Source: Rhizophagus irregularis
Taxonomy: Eukaryota > Glomeromycota > Glomeromycetes > Glomerales > Glomeraceae
Assembly (NCBI RefSeq): GCF_026210795.1
Contig: NC_089450.1
Coordinates: 1,488,001 to 1,552,000, forward strand
Length of the DNA: 64,000 bases
Direction: 5' to 3'
The notes beneath the pieces were generated by a model that ran no database searches, was not told the origin of the DNA, and saw only the letters and a program-made list of their open reading frames with translations. Positions 48,044 through 62,100 of this stretch are shown here, in pieces. The position numbers and the translations under genes were made by a program. Numbering within the stretch: the stretch's first letter is position 1; each line of letters begins with the position of its first letter.

Positions 48044-49874
48044 TCATTTGTTAGGAGAATCTCTTTCAACATCTGAAGCACCAGGAGTTAACATTGATGA
48101 ATTATTATTATTATTATTATCAGGTATAGTGAGATTGGGTGATCTAGATGCTGTTGGTTGCTGCTGCTGTTGTTGTTCAGCTTGTTGCATGACAGATAAA
48201 GCACGCTTCCTTGTAATTTTGGCAAAGTCTAACATATATTAGAGGATAATTTAAAGTTAGAAAAGTTCAGAAGCACGCTAGACGTGAGAAAAAATATTTT
48301 TTACTTACGAAGACCACAAGCATTACAAAGTGTTCTAGCACCATCAGGGCCACGACGCCATTCAGGAGTTTCAGATATATTACAAGAATGACACCTTCCG
48401 GGAGGCGCAGCACGTTTCTGGTTAAAAAAAAAAATAATAATTGACGGATTAAAATAAGCTTAATTAAAAATAAAAATTGCAACCAAACACCTTTTTAAAT
48501 TAAAACTTACACTCCGCTTTCTGTATTTTGTTCGAGTAGATGCACCTAGGGTTCTTTGTTTTCGAATCAGATCGATTTCATCTTGATTTGTCTAAAATAA
48601 AAAAAAATGGGTAAAATTTTCAATTATACAGTTACAGCATAGTTAAATTGGTATAGAATAAGCATCATACCTCAGCTGAAGGTGGTCTAGTTAATTCACT
48701 TTTTAAACTTGATAAAATATTCAACACATCATAAGCTCTGTTTACAATACCCGTTAAATGGGAATCATTAACTTGAGGAACAAGAGAACCATTCCATGAA
48801 TTATAATTCATTCTCATATCACGGTATTGTGAAGCAAAATGTGCGATCTGATTACAATGATCAACAACTTTTCCCATTTTAGCAAGTGATTGTTCGGTAG
48901 TTTGTTGAATATAAGGTGTATCACTATCTTCACCATTAATATTATTTCCACTGGAAGTATAATTAAGTGAAGTAGCATATGGAGGAGGATATTCTGAAGT
49001 CATAGAAGTATTAACGGATGGATGAGAATAATTATTATGTCTTTGCTGCTGTGATTGAGGATTATATGGATATTGTGATTGTTGTGTTGGATGTGGTGGT
49101 TGTGGTTGATAAGATTGACGATAATATGAAGGATATGAAGTAGTAGTAGAAAGTGATGGAGTAGTATCATTTGGCGAATGTGACATAGATGGAGATAGTA
49201 AATATGAAGATGAAGACGTAGATGAAGAAGGACTTGATCTATGTGCCATTGATTGAGAAATTGACTCAGGTGGTTGCAAATAATTTATTCGTAAAGGGGG
49301 ACTTTGAGGAGTTGATGATGATTGATGATATAAATTGTGATTAGCCACAGTATCAGATGATGAATCATGATTTGATTTAGGAGCTATTATTGATGGTGGT
49401 AAGGGATTAGGATTAATCTCATGTAGGGGAGGTACAGGTGAATGTAAAATAGAAGTAATAGGAGGGAGAGGAGATCCCTTTTTCTCATTTACCATATCCA
49501 TCAATCTAGAAAAAAAGGAAAAAGGATCAATAAAAATTCCTTTTAAAGGTAAGACAATTACAATTTAAAAACTGGTTAACGTTAAAATTATAATTTTTAA
49601 GATCCATAATTCATTCATTTAATGATTTGATTTGGAAACCCCCTTCTAATTTGACGATATAAAGTTATAAACCTTCACACTTTGTTAAGACTAACGTTAA
49701 ACAGGAATTTTAAATTGTAACGACCTTTTTAAAAAAAATAAAAAAAAAAATTTAAAATACATACGGAGGAGAAGGCAAACTTTGTTGTGCATGAGATACT
49801 AAAGAAGCAAACTCCGGAATTTTCCTCGGGGCGGTTTGGTTTGGAGGAGAAGAACACATTGACATAACGTCCAT
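48044..49874 (-). CDS. GATA-type zinc-finger transcription factor
   Basis: Five exons on the minus strand (49874-49765, 49505-48671, 48591-48511, 48417-48309, 48228-48044) give 439 residues in one frame. The finger [20 protein letters not shown] followed by [12 protein letters not shown] is C-x2-C-x18-C-x2-C, split by an intron after CGL. A basic tail TRKRA follows. Ahead of it are Pro/Ser/Tyr/Gln-rich activation-like regions and a helical block ([40 protein letters not shown]). The end is poly-Gln and poly-Asn. GATA factors bind (A/T)GATA(A/G). In fungi they control nitrogen use, iron uptake or light response, and which of these applies here cannot be told. The start MDVMSMCSS was chosen as the first ATG of the only exon that splices in phase. 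Confidence 0.9.
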
Positions 49875-52800
49875 ATTTACTGTAAGTTATGACTTTTTCA
49901 AAGGAAGAAATTATAATGTATGTATCTTTTTGTAAAAATATTTTTTTTTTAAAAAAAAACATATATATATATATATATTTCACCGGTTAAATGACTACTA
50001 AAACTAAATATATTTTAAAGAGAAAAATTTCAAAAGATTTGCTTTGAATATATATAAAGTTTGAAGAAGTAAGAAGAGAATAAATAAAATAATATATACA
50101 TATACACTATATACGTATATAATAATATATTTATTTATTGTTATGATTTTTTTTTAAAAAAAAGAAGGAAAAAAAAATTGAGGAAAAAAAGGGAAAAAAG
50201 CGCATATATATAATTTTATATAATATTTTATGTTGTATTGTGTAATGAATAAAGATGCGATTTTTTATTTGATTTCTGTAAGATCTAATAATTTGATTTT
50301 AGATAGTGTAGATTGAGTTTTGGCTTGTTGCATGCAAAGAAAATCATAATATAAAAGAAAAAAAAAGATAAATTAGGGAAAAAGGATACGGAAATTACAT
50401 GTAACACTAAAAAAAAAATGAGGTATTTCCGCTTTTTCAAATATGTAACAGTTGTTCTAGACTCATCTCACAGTACAGTATATGTGTCATCTAATTAATA
50501 TTGTAACGATTGATTATGTTATAATCGAAAAATAAGTATAATTTTCCTATGTTCCTATGATCCACTAATTTTGACATATCATGATCATTTCTTTATTTAA
50601 TCCGAATGAATCACCAGATTAACCAAAAACCGATCGACCATCAAAAGAATCGAAAGTATATGAAATTCTTTAATATTATAAATAATTATAATTTATAAAA
50701 TGATTTATGATAAATTTTTTTAAAATAATTCCAAGATAATAATAATAAAAAAAAAAAATAGTTTGAAACAAGAAATTACAATAGTTTCGATCCAAAAAAA
50801 AAAAAAACCATCAAGTCGCAGATAAGGTCACACCAATATACTAATATTCCACTACATATGACTATAAATGGAATAGATCAGAAATTTTGGTTAAATGAAA
50901 TAGTTTCAAAAATGGGAATTTGAAAACTTTGTTATAGCAGATCTCGAGTCATTTTTGCTACCTGGTATTACTCTACTAATGATATTGCACAAAATACCTT
51001 CTATTCTTATAACAAATTTCTTGGCGTTCAATAAGTAACTCAACCTGTAATACCATATTTATAATTAATTAAGATACCCGTTTTGAAATGGGAGTAAAAA
51101 GAGTTATAAAGGGTTTCATGATTTTTTTTTAAAAAAAACAATGAAATCATTTATTATCCAGTTGGAGTAACAGATTTCAATAAAAGGTAATAATTATTTG
51201 TTAACTTTAAGGCTAATTTCAATGATTTTTCTCAATGATAAATATATAAAACGGATTTACAGCCACAAATATTTTCTGTTTCATTATTATGACTTTATAA
51301 TTATCATTGTTCCTAATAATCATTAAAAAAAAGGTTATTGTTTTTTATATTTATCGATGTAATTACCAGAAATCATAATTGATCATCAATAATAGATTAC
51401 CTTTTCTTTTTAAAAAGATATTAACAGTTTTTAGCACTTATCTTTCTCACAAATATTATTTTTTAAGGGGATGACACCAATCTTTGATACAATCTTGAAC
51501 ACAATCTAATTTTTGTAAGTTTATTGTCAACAAACCAGAAAACTCCGTTTCGTATTACCATATCAGATTTTATGACATGTATCAATATGTATCATTGTAT
51601 TACGATAATACAATATGTTGGTTTAACAGTGTAACATTATATATTCTATCAAAATATAGTTTAATCTACATTAACAATATTGCTTTTTCGATTTTGTTTT
51701 CATTATTTGAGGGCACTGGGATGGGAAAATAAAAAAAAAAACGCCATTGTGCTTTATCATTTCTTTCTTCAGTATATTTAAAGAAATTATTTATTTCCAT
51801 GGAAAGTTTTGCGTTATCAATAATATTTTTTATTCGTTTAGATAGATTGTCTATTCTTTAATTAGAAAATTAATTCTTTTTAAGAAAAAAAAAAAAAAAA
51901 AAAAATTTAAGGTACATGCGCCTGCTCGACTTCTTTCATTGTAAATAAAGTTCTTTTTTTTTTTTTGAAGGAATTATATTTTTTTTATTTCACATTATTT
52001 AAAATGCAATTTTTTATTATTTTTTTTTTTTTTTTGAAAATCATTTTTTTTTTTCTATTTTTTTTTTATTTTTTTCTTTTTTATTTTTTTCGAACAAATA
52101 ATTTTTTGCGCCAATAGAAATCACATTTTCTTTTTAAGAAAAATACTACTTTTTATTGATTTTTTGTACAATGGAAAAGAATTTATAATTTATTTATGAT
52201 AAATATACTTTGATATGCATTTATGTATGACATCTGGGGGGCCCGTCCTCTTTCGCATATGTTTTCGTGGTACTTACTAAATTAGTTGAAATTATTTGGA
52301 TTTCTTTTGATCAAAAAGAAATTTTTAATTTACCATAAATAATAATTTAGGTTTCTTTTCCAAGTTGTGTGATGTTGTGATGTCAAAATAAATACTTGTA
52401 TATATATATATATATATATTTTATTTTTGGGTTATTTTTTTTGGGTGCGTTACAATTACATGCTTAAAGAATTCCCTGGGAAATAAAATTTAATCATTGG
52501 TTTGTTAAACAAAAAAAATAAAAATAAAAAATAAAAAATAAAAATAAAAATATTTGAAAAAAAAAATAAATTAAAAATCAAAAAATAAATTATTATTTTT
52601 TTCAAAACATTTTAGAATCCCATTTACAAAATAATGATCATTCGTTTTTTCAGTGTCCCCGTTATTCGTAATTTTACTCGTGTAATCAATCATCAATCAT
52701 TCATATGTTGTAAATAAAGACAATCTTTAATTCATTCATATTATTTGTCAGTTTAAAAAAGATATCTTATCAAATGGTTTAGTTTTTTAAGGAAACTTCT

Positions 52801-52880
52801 AAAAAAAGTAATTTTTCTTAACATTTATCAAAATTTAATAATTTTGGTACTAGTGTAAAATGTATTATAATTTAACAGTA

Positions 52881-52970
52881 AACAACCGACGACCGACAAC
52901 CGACAACCAACAACCGACACAACCGACAACCGACAGCAACAACAAATAACAAATAACAAATAACAATAAC

Positions 52971-53023
<53 letters not shown>
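52881..53023. repeat. CCGACAA and (TAA)n microsatellites
   Basis: Six CCGACAA-like units, then a short AAATAAC run, then about 17 perfect TAA units. Confidence 0.85.
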
Positions 53024-53024
<1 letters not shown>

Positions 53025-53268
53025 GATTATAACAAAAGGATTACGAATGAAAGAGAAACGAAAGACAAATGCAAAGGTACATAATTTATCACCGTAGTAG
53101 TAGTAACACGAAAAGGTAATTGTTTATTAAAATTTCTTGCATATCAAACAAATAAAAAATATGATAAATTGAATTATAAATTCATTTCACGCGTTTATAC
53201 AAATAGTGATACTTGTAATTTTTTTTGTAGATTCGAGGAAGAGGGAGAGGAGAGAAAATACTTACTTA

Positions 53269-53300
53269 TACGGTATACGGTATACGGTATACGGTATATA
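53269..53300. repeat. GTATACG microsatellite
   Basis: Four 7-bp units of TATACGG; the array is itself palindromic. Confidence 0.8.
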
Positions 53301-55791
53301 TACAATATGTATAATATGTATAATATGTATAACATGTTATAATAACCTATTATATGTATAAATATGTAACAATATATCAATTATATATATTAAAAAATAC
53401 TAATACTAATAAAGTATTTATTATTTTAATTATTATTTATTTATTTATCAAAAAAAAGATTATTATTATAAGACTAAAAAAATTTTATCTGTTTTCTTTT
53501 TTAAGTAAATGGGAATTGAAAACATGAAATTGAGCATGAATTGATTGATTAAATAAAATATCTTTTTTTATTGATTGATTGATTTTCAAATTCTACGCCT
53601 CCTCATTCGTATTTCGTCATATGCTTTATAATTAATACTTCTTTAAAAAAAAAACAAATAAAAAACAAATGACGTACACATACACTATCGATAAAATTGG
53701 CTTTAAAGACTTCTACTATAAGTAGTAATCCTAAGTCCGAAAATTCATCACGTGAGTGAGTAATTTCGGGATATTCCATTGAAAAAAAGAGACGTATTTC
53801 AATGAACTTTATTAGTAATACTTGTTATTACTAATACTTCTTATTATTTAGTTTGAATGCGGTCTTTTATTGGTCGCTTATTTACGTGAATAATTTAAAA
53901 AAGATATGAAAAATTACGTAAAGACGCTTATTGAACTTTATCTTTTTAGCAATTCTATCCCCTTCTAATGCTTATAGAAGGCGTCGGGAATACTATAAGT
54001 AGCAATTCGGGAATTTCGTTAAATGTTGCCCACTTATCACGTGAACAATTCTTTTTAAAAAAAAATAAATAAAGGGAAAACGGATTAAATTATTTCACAA
54101 ACTTTATTTTATTTATTTATTTATTTATTTATTTACTTATTATTATTAATAAGTACGTAATCTTTTCAATCGTACGATAAAAAGACATCCTCTTAAAAAA
54201 TAGATGGTACAATATGTACAATATATCAATAAATTTATCTAAATAATCTCAATGAACAGTTTTAGGTAAGAAATCTTAATGTGATGCGACGCGAAAAATC
54301 GGATGCACTATAATTTTAAATCTATTTTTACTTGAATATCTTGCTTATCTAAATTTCAATTCGAATGGTTTTTCCCCTCTTTCTAATTTGTGTAAAAAAA
54401 ATCTCCCCGTAATTTTTGTAAAAAGGAATTCAAGAAAAAAAAAAAGATGCAAAGATGCAAAGGAACGATCTAGATTAGTTTTTTTAAGGAAAAAAATAAA
54501 TAAATAAAAAATCGAACAATTACAATTCCGTTATCGTCCGTTTTAAATAATCGAAAACGTATTGTACATTACATTTATAGAATTTATAGATAAAAAAGAT
54601 ATCATTAAAAAAAAAAGATATTAATTAATTAAATTACAATTACAATTACATCAAATTACATAACTTTTTCGAAAACTATTATTTGAGATATCAAAAAGTA
54701 TTACTTTTTTACAAGAGAAGAAAAAAGTGTACAAAAAACAAATAATTACGTACATAAAGTCTATGAAAAGATCTAGAACTTCTTAAATATTTATGGTATG
54801 ACTTGCTTTTTATTTTATCACCAAAAAAGATTCCCTGATTTCATCATTGATTTTGATTTGAAAAATAAAAAAAGGTTGTGTTGTGATTATTGACAATGAT
54901 AAATTAATATTAAGGTTTGATGATCGACTCTAGTCCTTAATTTACCTTTTTCATTCATTCCCATTGGTATGAATTTTATTTTTTTATATTATACAAATAT
55001 ATATTTTATTATTTATATATTTATTATATATGTATATAAAATATATTTATATTTATTTTATTACATGTATATCTTTATATATATATTTTTATTTATATTT
55101 ATTCTATTCTAACGTATAATGTATAATGTATAATGTATACATTTTATTTTATCGTATATTTCATATGTATATTTTATTGTATATTTTATATATTTTTATA
55201 TATATTTTTACTTTATTCTCCAATTTTTTTTTTATTTTATTTTATACTTTAAATTTTATTTTAATTTTTTTTTTTATTTTAAATTTTTTTTTTTAATTGT
55301 ATTTTATTTTATTAATCGGTAACGAAACAATTGAAGATCAATTGGGAGAGAGAGAGAGAATTTTTTAAAAAAAAGGGGGTGCGAAAAAAAAAAAGAGGAT
55401 AAACCCGAAAAAAAAAAAAAAAAGAATCTTAATTTTTTTTTTAACAATTATATCGCGATTTGAAATTATTCTTTTTTTTTTTTTATACAATAAAGATTAA
55501 TAAAAAAAGAACCTTATATATATATATATATATAAAAATAATTTAAAAATCGAAGTTTCTATATATCATAATTAATAAAAAGTTAGATCTACAAAAAAAA
55601 AACATTTTTAAGGTTTTTAAAGGATTAATTTATCTTTATTGATTTTTTTTTTTTTTTTTTAAAAAAAAAACCTTCTTTCTTGAAATGGGATATTTTGAAT
55701 TTTTTGGAACAAGGGTGTAAACTTAAATTAGAAAATTTTTTTTTGAAAAAAATATGAAAGAATCAAGTAAATGTTTGGAAGATCCTTTTTT

Positions 55792-55833
<42 letters not shown>

Positions 55834-56004
55834 ATTATAATCGAAACAACAATATGATAAGGTAATACAATATCCTTTTCGTTTTCGATTCTTTTCATAT
55901 GATTTAAAAAAAAAATTATTAAAGTAAAAATACATTAGTGATATAATTTATGATATTTGGATATTTAAAAGAAATACTCGGCAAAATTCTCGAAAAAAAA
56001 AAAA

Positions 56005-56190
56005 ATTAATCAAAAAAAAAAAAAAAAAAAAAAAGTTGATCAAAAAAAAAAAAGGTTAATCAAAAAAAAGTTAATGTTAATCAAATAAGTTAATCAAAAA
56101 GTTTATCAAAAAAAGTTTATCAAAAAAAAATAGTTAAATCAAGTTTAAATCAAGTTAATCAAAAAAGTTAATCAAAAAAAAGTTAATCAG
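56005..56190. repeat. AAAAGTTAATC tandem repeat
   Basis: About a dozen copies of GTTAATCAAAAAAA with variable A-run length. Confidence 0.8.
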
Positions 56191-57290
56191 GTCATTTTAC
56201 TCATTTACTCATTCACTTTCATTACACAATTTCTTTCGCGTCATCAAAAAAAAATCAAATAATGGTTTATCACTCGCGTGTTAATTAATTATAAAAACAT
56301 TAACTCCAAATGGAATTATAAAAGAAATCTAAGGATCAATGAAAAGTAAATAGTAAATAAACAATTCATGATATAAAAATGACACATGTCTAATTTTTTT
56401 TAAATGGATTATTGATGATTATTGATGATATCATATTATCTATCATATTAAATCACATAATTCACATTATCTTTTTTCGATCGAGGGATGAATATCTGGT
56501 TCGATAATGCAAGAATTTTCATTTAAAAAATCATGATTTACTCATTCATTCACTTTTAGACCAATTATTTTAATTGACAGTTATCTATCATATATATACA
56601 TATATATACATATATATATATATTATATATATAGATATGGATATATTGATTATAAATAATTTTTTTTTTTTTTGACATGTGCATATGTGGCTTAGTTTTT
56701 TTTTATATCGTCGATCCATTATAGTCATTCTTTATTCGCGTGGTTTTTTGATATTAATTTAACGAAATTTTTTTTATTAATCAATGTTACTCATTATCGT
56801 TAGACTAATCATATCTTCATTCTCGATATTTTATCGTGATTTAAAAAAAAAAAAAGAATCGCACTGCAGTATTTTCACATGTAAAGAAATTAAATCAGTA
56901 TTTTTAACACGCGTTCTTTTTCTATCTTTTTTATCATGTCGAATTTGTCGATCTCGATAGCCCATGTTCATTTTTCTTTGTTTCAAAAAATTGGTGGGAA
57001 ACCTGGGAGTTTCTTATTATATATTCATTCATTACTATGTATGTATGTATAAATTTTGTGATTCAAGTGATTATTCAATTGGTTATATTTTGATTATGTG
57101 ATTAACATGATTATGTGATTTATGCAATCAAAGGCGGTGATATTCAAAGCTTATATTTTTTGTACAAATTAGTAAATTTTATTTCATATTTTATATATAT
57201 ATATATATACACACATACATATATATTTTTTTTGTACAAATTAATAAATTTGTGAATTAATTATCAACTGTCTATATATTTGATTATCAA

Positions 57291-58714
57291 TCAGTCTTTA
57301 CTATTTGCTACAAATTCAGCCCCTTTAGCGATGTTTTTCTTAAGTTCAGGTAAAGCAGCAGCTAAAAGATCTTTTTCATAAGCACTAAGTTTTCCTAATG
57401 GATGAACTTTACCAACTCCTTCAGCACTTAATTCTACATTGGATGCGAAATATTCAATATTATCGGAATTGAATAAATTTGATTTTACATATGATGGCTC
57501 AATGATACCCTTTTCTCCCTTAACCATAGCACGAAGTAGTGAGTCCACGAAACAAGATGCAGCATAGGCCATAGAAAGAGTCGCTGATCCAGTACCTTAT
57601 TATTAAATTATTAAAATAGAATCAATTAACATCCAATCTAATATTAAATAAAATAAACTAATTTATATAATCACCAGCTTTGGCTTTAACTACTTCATCT
57701 CCACCGAATTGTATTCTATGTGTTAATGTTTTCAATTCTTCATCGGTAAATGTGTGACCTGTTTGTGAAAGAAGTGGAATAATGGTCACACCAGAATGTC
57801 CACCGACAACTGTAACTTTCTCATTACTAGGATCAGTTCCCTTAAGTTCAGAAACAAATCGAGAAGCACGTACAACATCAAGAGTTGTGATCCCCAATAT
57901 TCTGTTTAATTTTTTTGAAATTATGATAAAGAAATAAAAAAAAAATTTTTTTTTCTATATACACAAGATTCTTACCTACGAGGATCATAAATATTATATT
58001 TTTTATAAACTTCTGATATAATTGGTACAGTTGAATTAACAGGATTGGAAATTACAGTCATGATTGCCTTTGGTGCAAATCTTATAATATATATATAAAA
58101 AAAAAATTAATTATTTTTGTTTTACAATCTATAATATAAAATCATCCTTTTTTTTTACTCACTCTGCAGCAGCAACAGCCAATTCTTTTACAATTCCAGC
58201 ATTAGTCTAAATATTTATTAAATAAAAATTAATTATAAATAAAATAAATATCAGATATTTAAAGGGTAAAAAAAAAACCATACATTGAATAAATCATCAC
58301 GAGTCATACCCGGTTTTCGAGGAACACCAGCTGGAATGACAATAACGTCAGAATCGGTAAGAGCTAACTTAAGTCCATCATTTTCACGAACATATCCAGT
58401 AACCTTTTGATAAAAGATAATAATGAATCAAAATAAAAAAAAATAAAAAAAAAAAAATTTTTTTTTCTTCAATTAATAATAACCTTGCTTGCGGTGTTAA
58501 TGTGACTTATATCAGCTGCTACACCAGGTGTATTCACTATATCATAAAGCGATAAATGTGATATTGACTTGTTATGTTTAAGAAGAAGCGAAAGTGGTTG
58601 TCCTATACCACCGGCAGCACCAAGAACTGCCACTTTCACTCCATTAGCAACTGTTGCTGAAGAAGAAAAGGTCCGTTTAGCTACACCAACATTAACCAGT
58701 TTGAAGGCGAACAT
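57291..58714 (-). CDS. Mitochondrial malate dehydrogenase
   Basis: Six exons on the minus strand (58714-58484, 58403-58284, 58206-58163, 58080-57976, 57901-57675, 57595-57291) give 343 residues, the normal length. The first 25 residues ([20 protein letters not shown]) are a mitochondrial presequence. [19 protein letters not shown] is the NAD-binding loop. [18 protein letters not shown] carries the substrate-binding arginines. [26 protein letters not shown] and the catalytic-His motif [11 protein letters not shown] follow in order, then [16 protein letters not shown]. The enzyme interconverts malate and oxaloacetate with NAD in the TCA cycle. All motif residues are present. The second donor is GTTATT-free and standard, and the first intron starts GTTATT, which is unusual but unavoidable for the frame. 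Confidence 0.95.
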
Positions 58715-59082
58715 TATTTGGCTGTCTTCTTAATTAAGAGAGAGGGTTAATTTATAGTGATAAAGGGAGATGTATGTATTTAGGGTATATAAGCCACCAG
58801 CAATTTTTTTTTTTTGGTAAAAAAAAAAAATTTCATATCCAATGATGATCATGCGATCTTTTTTTTTTTTTTTTTTTGATGTCAAAAAAAAAAAGCCCAA
58901 TTAAATTCTTGCTGGCTGTGTAAAATCGAATATGCATATATTAGATATTTACAGATATATAACAGATAACCTTTAGTAAATTGGAAGTATAGCATATAAC
59001 AGATAATCTTTAGTAAATTGGTAAAAAAAAAAAATTGGTAAAAAATTGAATAGGGTGACGCAACAATATTTAATATTGAATA
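58715..59082. other. MDH promoter region with a 28-bp direct repeat
   Basis: Two copies of ATATAACAGATAAYCTTTAG followed by TAAATTGG (58957-58984 and 58994-59021) differ at one base. A/T runs surround them. Confidence 0.6.
59037..59042 (-). terminator. Pol III T-run after tRNA-Gln
   Basis: On the minus strand a run of T residues (A run on plus, around 59037-59045) lies about 40 nt past the tRNA 3' end. Confidence 0.4.
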
Positions 59083-59154
59083 AGGTCGCGCCGAGATTCG
59101 AACTCGGATCACAAGATTCAGAGTCTTGGGTGCTAACCATTACACCACGCAACC
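59083..59154 (-). tRNA. tRNA-Gln (CTG)
   Basis: The minus-strand acceptor GGTTGCG pairs with CGCGACC (one G-T pair). The D arm is GTGTAATGGTTAGCAC. The anticodon stem CAAGA/TCTTG encloses CTCTGAA with anticodon CTG. The T arm is CCGAGTTCGAATCTCGG. Discriminator T. No intron. Confidence 0.95.
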
Positions 59155-62100
59155 GTATTAACGGTATCACAGGGATAATGTTTTATAAGAAATTATTTCA
59201 CAAAATTATTAAAGATAAGTTTTATCTTGTATTACATATTACATATTATTTGCTGCAGAAAGAATAAATAAATAAATGAATGATCTTTAACATTTATTAA
59301 TATCTATTTATTAAATATTACGAAATTTTGTTTATTATTCAATTGGTTACAACCTTTTTTTTCTTAACTTTCTATCCGTAATCCCGCGTTTTAGAAAAAA
59401 TTATTATTTTAATAACCTTCCTAATTGGTAAATTTCACGTAATTAATATTTCTGAAAATAAATAAATAAATAAAAAATATTTCAAATCCACAAAAAAAGA
59501 AAAAAATCTCGAACAAACAATAAACAAATAATTTCATCATTAAAATTTTTTTTTTTTTTTCTATGATGAAAATTTTATCATTGAAATGATTTAATATGTC
59601 AATATATGCAAAAATTTTATACGAAAAGAAAAAGAAAGAACTTTAATAAACAATATTATATTTATAATTTTATCGTATGATACATGCATAAATATTTTAA
59701 AAAAGATTAGAAAGATAGGTTCATTTAAAATTTCTTTTTTTAAATAAATAAAAAGTGTAATTAAAAAAGATGATGTATTTTAAAAGAAAATTATTAATTG
59801 TACTTAAAAAGGTTAAATCAAGATTAAATCTTTTTAAGATAACCTAACCAAATTAAAAAATTAAATTACGATCGAACGTTCACGTGATTACAAAAGATGA
59901 AATTAATAATTCATTTATTTTTAATATTGAGGTCACTGGCCGGATAAAATAAGTAAACAAAATCATAATGTACGTGGAAGCTCAAGATTGTGTTTCTAAA
60001 CAAAAATAACAAGGAACAGGAAAGTTAACAATGTTTCAATGTGCTTATCATGATCTTAGATACAATTCAGATAATCTCTTTTTTTTTTTTTTTTTTTTTA
60101 ATACAATAGAATCTGCATACACACGCATTTTACTGTATTTAAAATTTCTTCAAAAGATTGGATATAAAAAAAAAACTTCAGCCGTAACTTACGGCTTTTG
60201 ATGTTGTGAGGCAAGATTTACTGTCAAAGCATTCTCGCATAAATTCCCACTCTTATTCTTTATCTAGGTTGACATAATCTTTCTCAATTGTATCTTCTTA
60301 TTGTCTTTATAATTTCACCCATTAAAGGCTAACACATTTTTTTTTCCGTTGGATTGTACCTCAATCTCATACCAAGTTTATATCTTATTTAAGAATTTCT
60401 TTCGGAAATTTACGGGTAAATATTTACAAAAGATATGGTCGGATTGATCTGGCCGGTATATTAATATTTTATTTTTTTTATTGGGAATTTTGATTTTTTA
60501 TGATATAATAAAAATTCTTAAAAGTCACAAAAAATATATTATAATATCACCTATTAATCATCAAACAGTGATCAGCGAAATCAACGATGAAACGATGGAT
60601 ACGATCGAGTTTTTTGTGGGATGTTAGGATCGAAATTTTCGTTGTTTGTCAGTCTGCAAAGTCACACACATGGTATTAATTAGGGTGATGCTGTAAGATC
60701 AAAATACTGATTCAGCATTGATTAAAGATTCTACTTTAGATTGAGAGATTTTGGTTAGTCTAATTTTTCTAATAACTTCATTCATGCAATGAAAATCTTT
60801 GTGTAAAAGATATATATATATATACATATACATATATATATATTATATATGCATACATATATATATAATAAAAATATATAATTTTTTAATTTAATAATAA
60901 AATTCTCGATAACCGCATAGTTCCGTACTTTCCGTTGTTATGCATCAAATATTTTTTTTTTTTCAATGGAAAGGATTTCTGGGGGGCTAAAGCTTAAAAA
61001 AGATAATATTTATTACTTATTATATAACTGATAAGGTCTCAATGAACATTCATAGAAGTTTGATGAACAGTAAAGAGTTGCACATGTACAATGCAGAATT
61101 GGGAAATGATTAAGCATGAGAAATGCATTTATTATCGAGTCAAAGGGAAAAATGCATGTATTCTAAATTGTACTAATTTTATATATTTCCAATTTCTCGT
61201 AATGATTATTGTAAATATTTATGTCTGTGCTATAAAAATTATGCAAGTCTAATGTTCAAATTAAATAGGATTCACGCATCTTCTTTCATCTTACCTTTTT
61301 ATTAACAAATAGATTCCGTGGGCGTAAAAAAAAAAAATATTAAAAAAGAAAATCTTGGCTTCCATTTTGAATTGAAAAGATTTTCATTTTTACAATACTC
61401 TCTATTCTATTCAAACGCATAATTTTTTAATATCAAGATATAAATAAGATGAAAGTTTCATTTTCTTTGTTTTATTTTTCCTTTAGGCGAAAAATGTGCA
61501 TTTATATTTAAATAATTAAATAATTTTAAAAGGAGTTCAAAAAAAAAAAGATTCAACCACTAATATTCAATTATTTCATAACGTTGATAGTGATAGGGAA
61601 ATCGAAAAAAAAATAAATTTTTGTGTAAAATAAAGGGAACAAGTTAAGAAACCAGATTTTGTATAAAATTAAAAAATCTCGATCAAAAGTAACAGTTTAA
61701 ACTTTATAAACCAAAGATTGTACGCCCATTCTTTATGAAGAATTTTTATCACATATATTTTAACTAAAATTAATCTCCCGGCAAAAAAACTTTTTATATA
61801 CACATTTATATATGTATATAAATGTATATAAATAAATAAAATAAAATAAAATAAAAAATTAATGTAGAGTTTATTATATATATATATATATATATATTAC
61901 ACATATATATATATATAATATAATATACAACACAACACAACACATTTGAGTAATTGTTTATTTTTTTAAATAAATATAAAAAAAAATTTTTTTATTCGTG
62001 TTTATTTCAAAATAATATCTTTTTTTACTAATTAATTAATTAATCCTTTTCTGTATATTTTTTTTTATTAGTTTTTTTTTTTGGTTTGTTGTTTACACAT

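Larger units (their letters stand above)
49875..57290. other. Simple-sequence-rich intergenic region
   Basis: 7.4 kb between the GATA-factor start and the malate dehydrogenase 3' end. It holds CCGACAA (52881-52935), (TAA)n (52973-53023), GTATACG (53269-53300), AAAAGTTAATC (56005-56190) and several (AT)n tracts. Two copies of ACTATAAGTAGYAAT (53714-53728, 53992-54006) sit near CACGTGA words. No gene is seen; the part near 49.9-51 kb probably holds the GATA-factor promoter. Confidence 0.6.
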
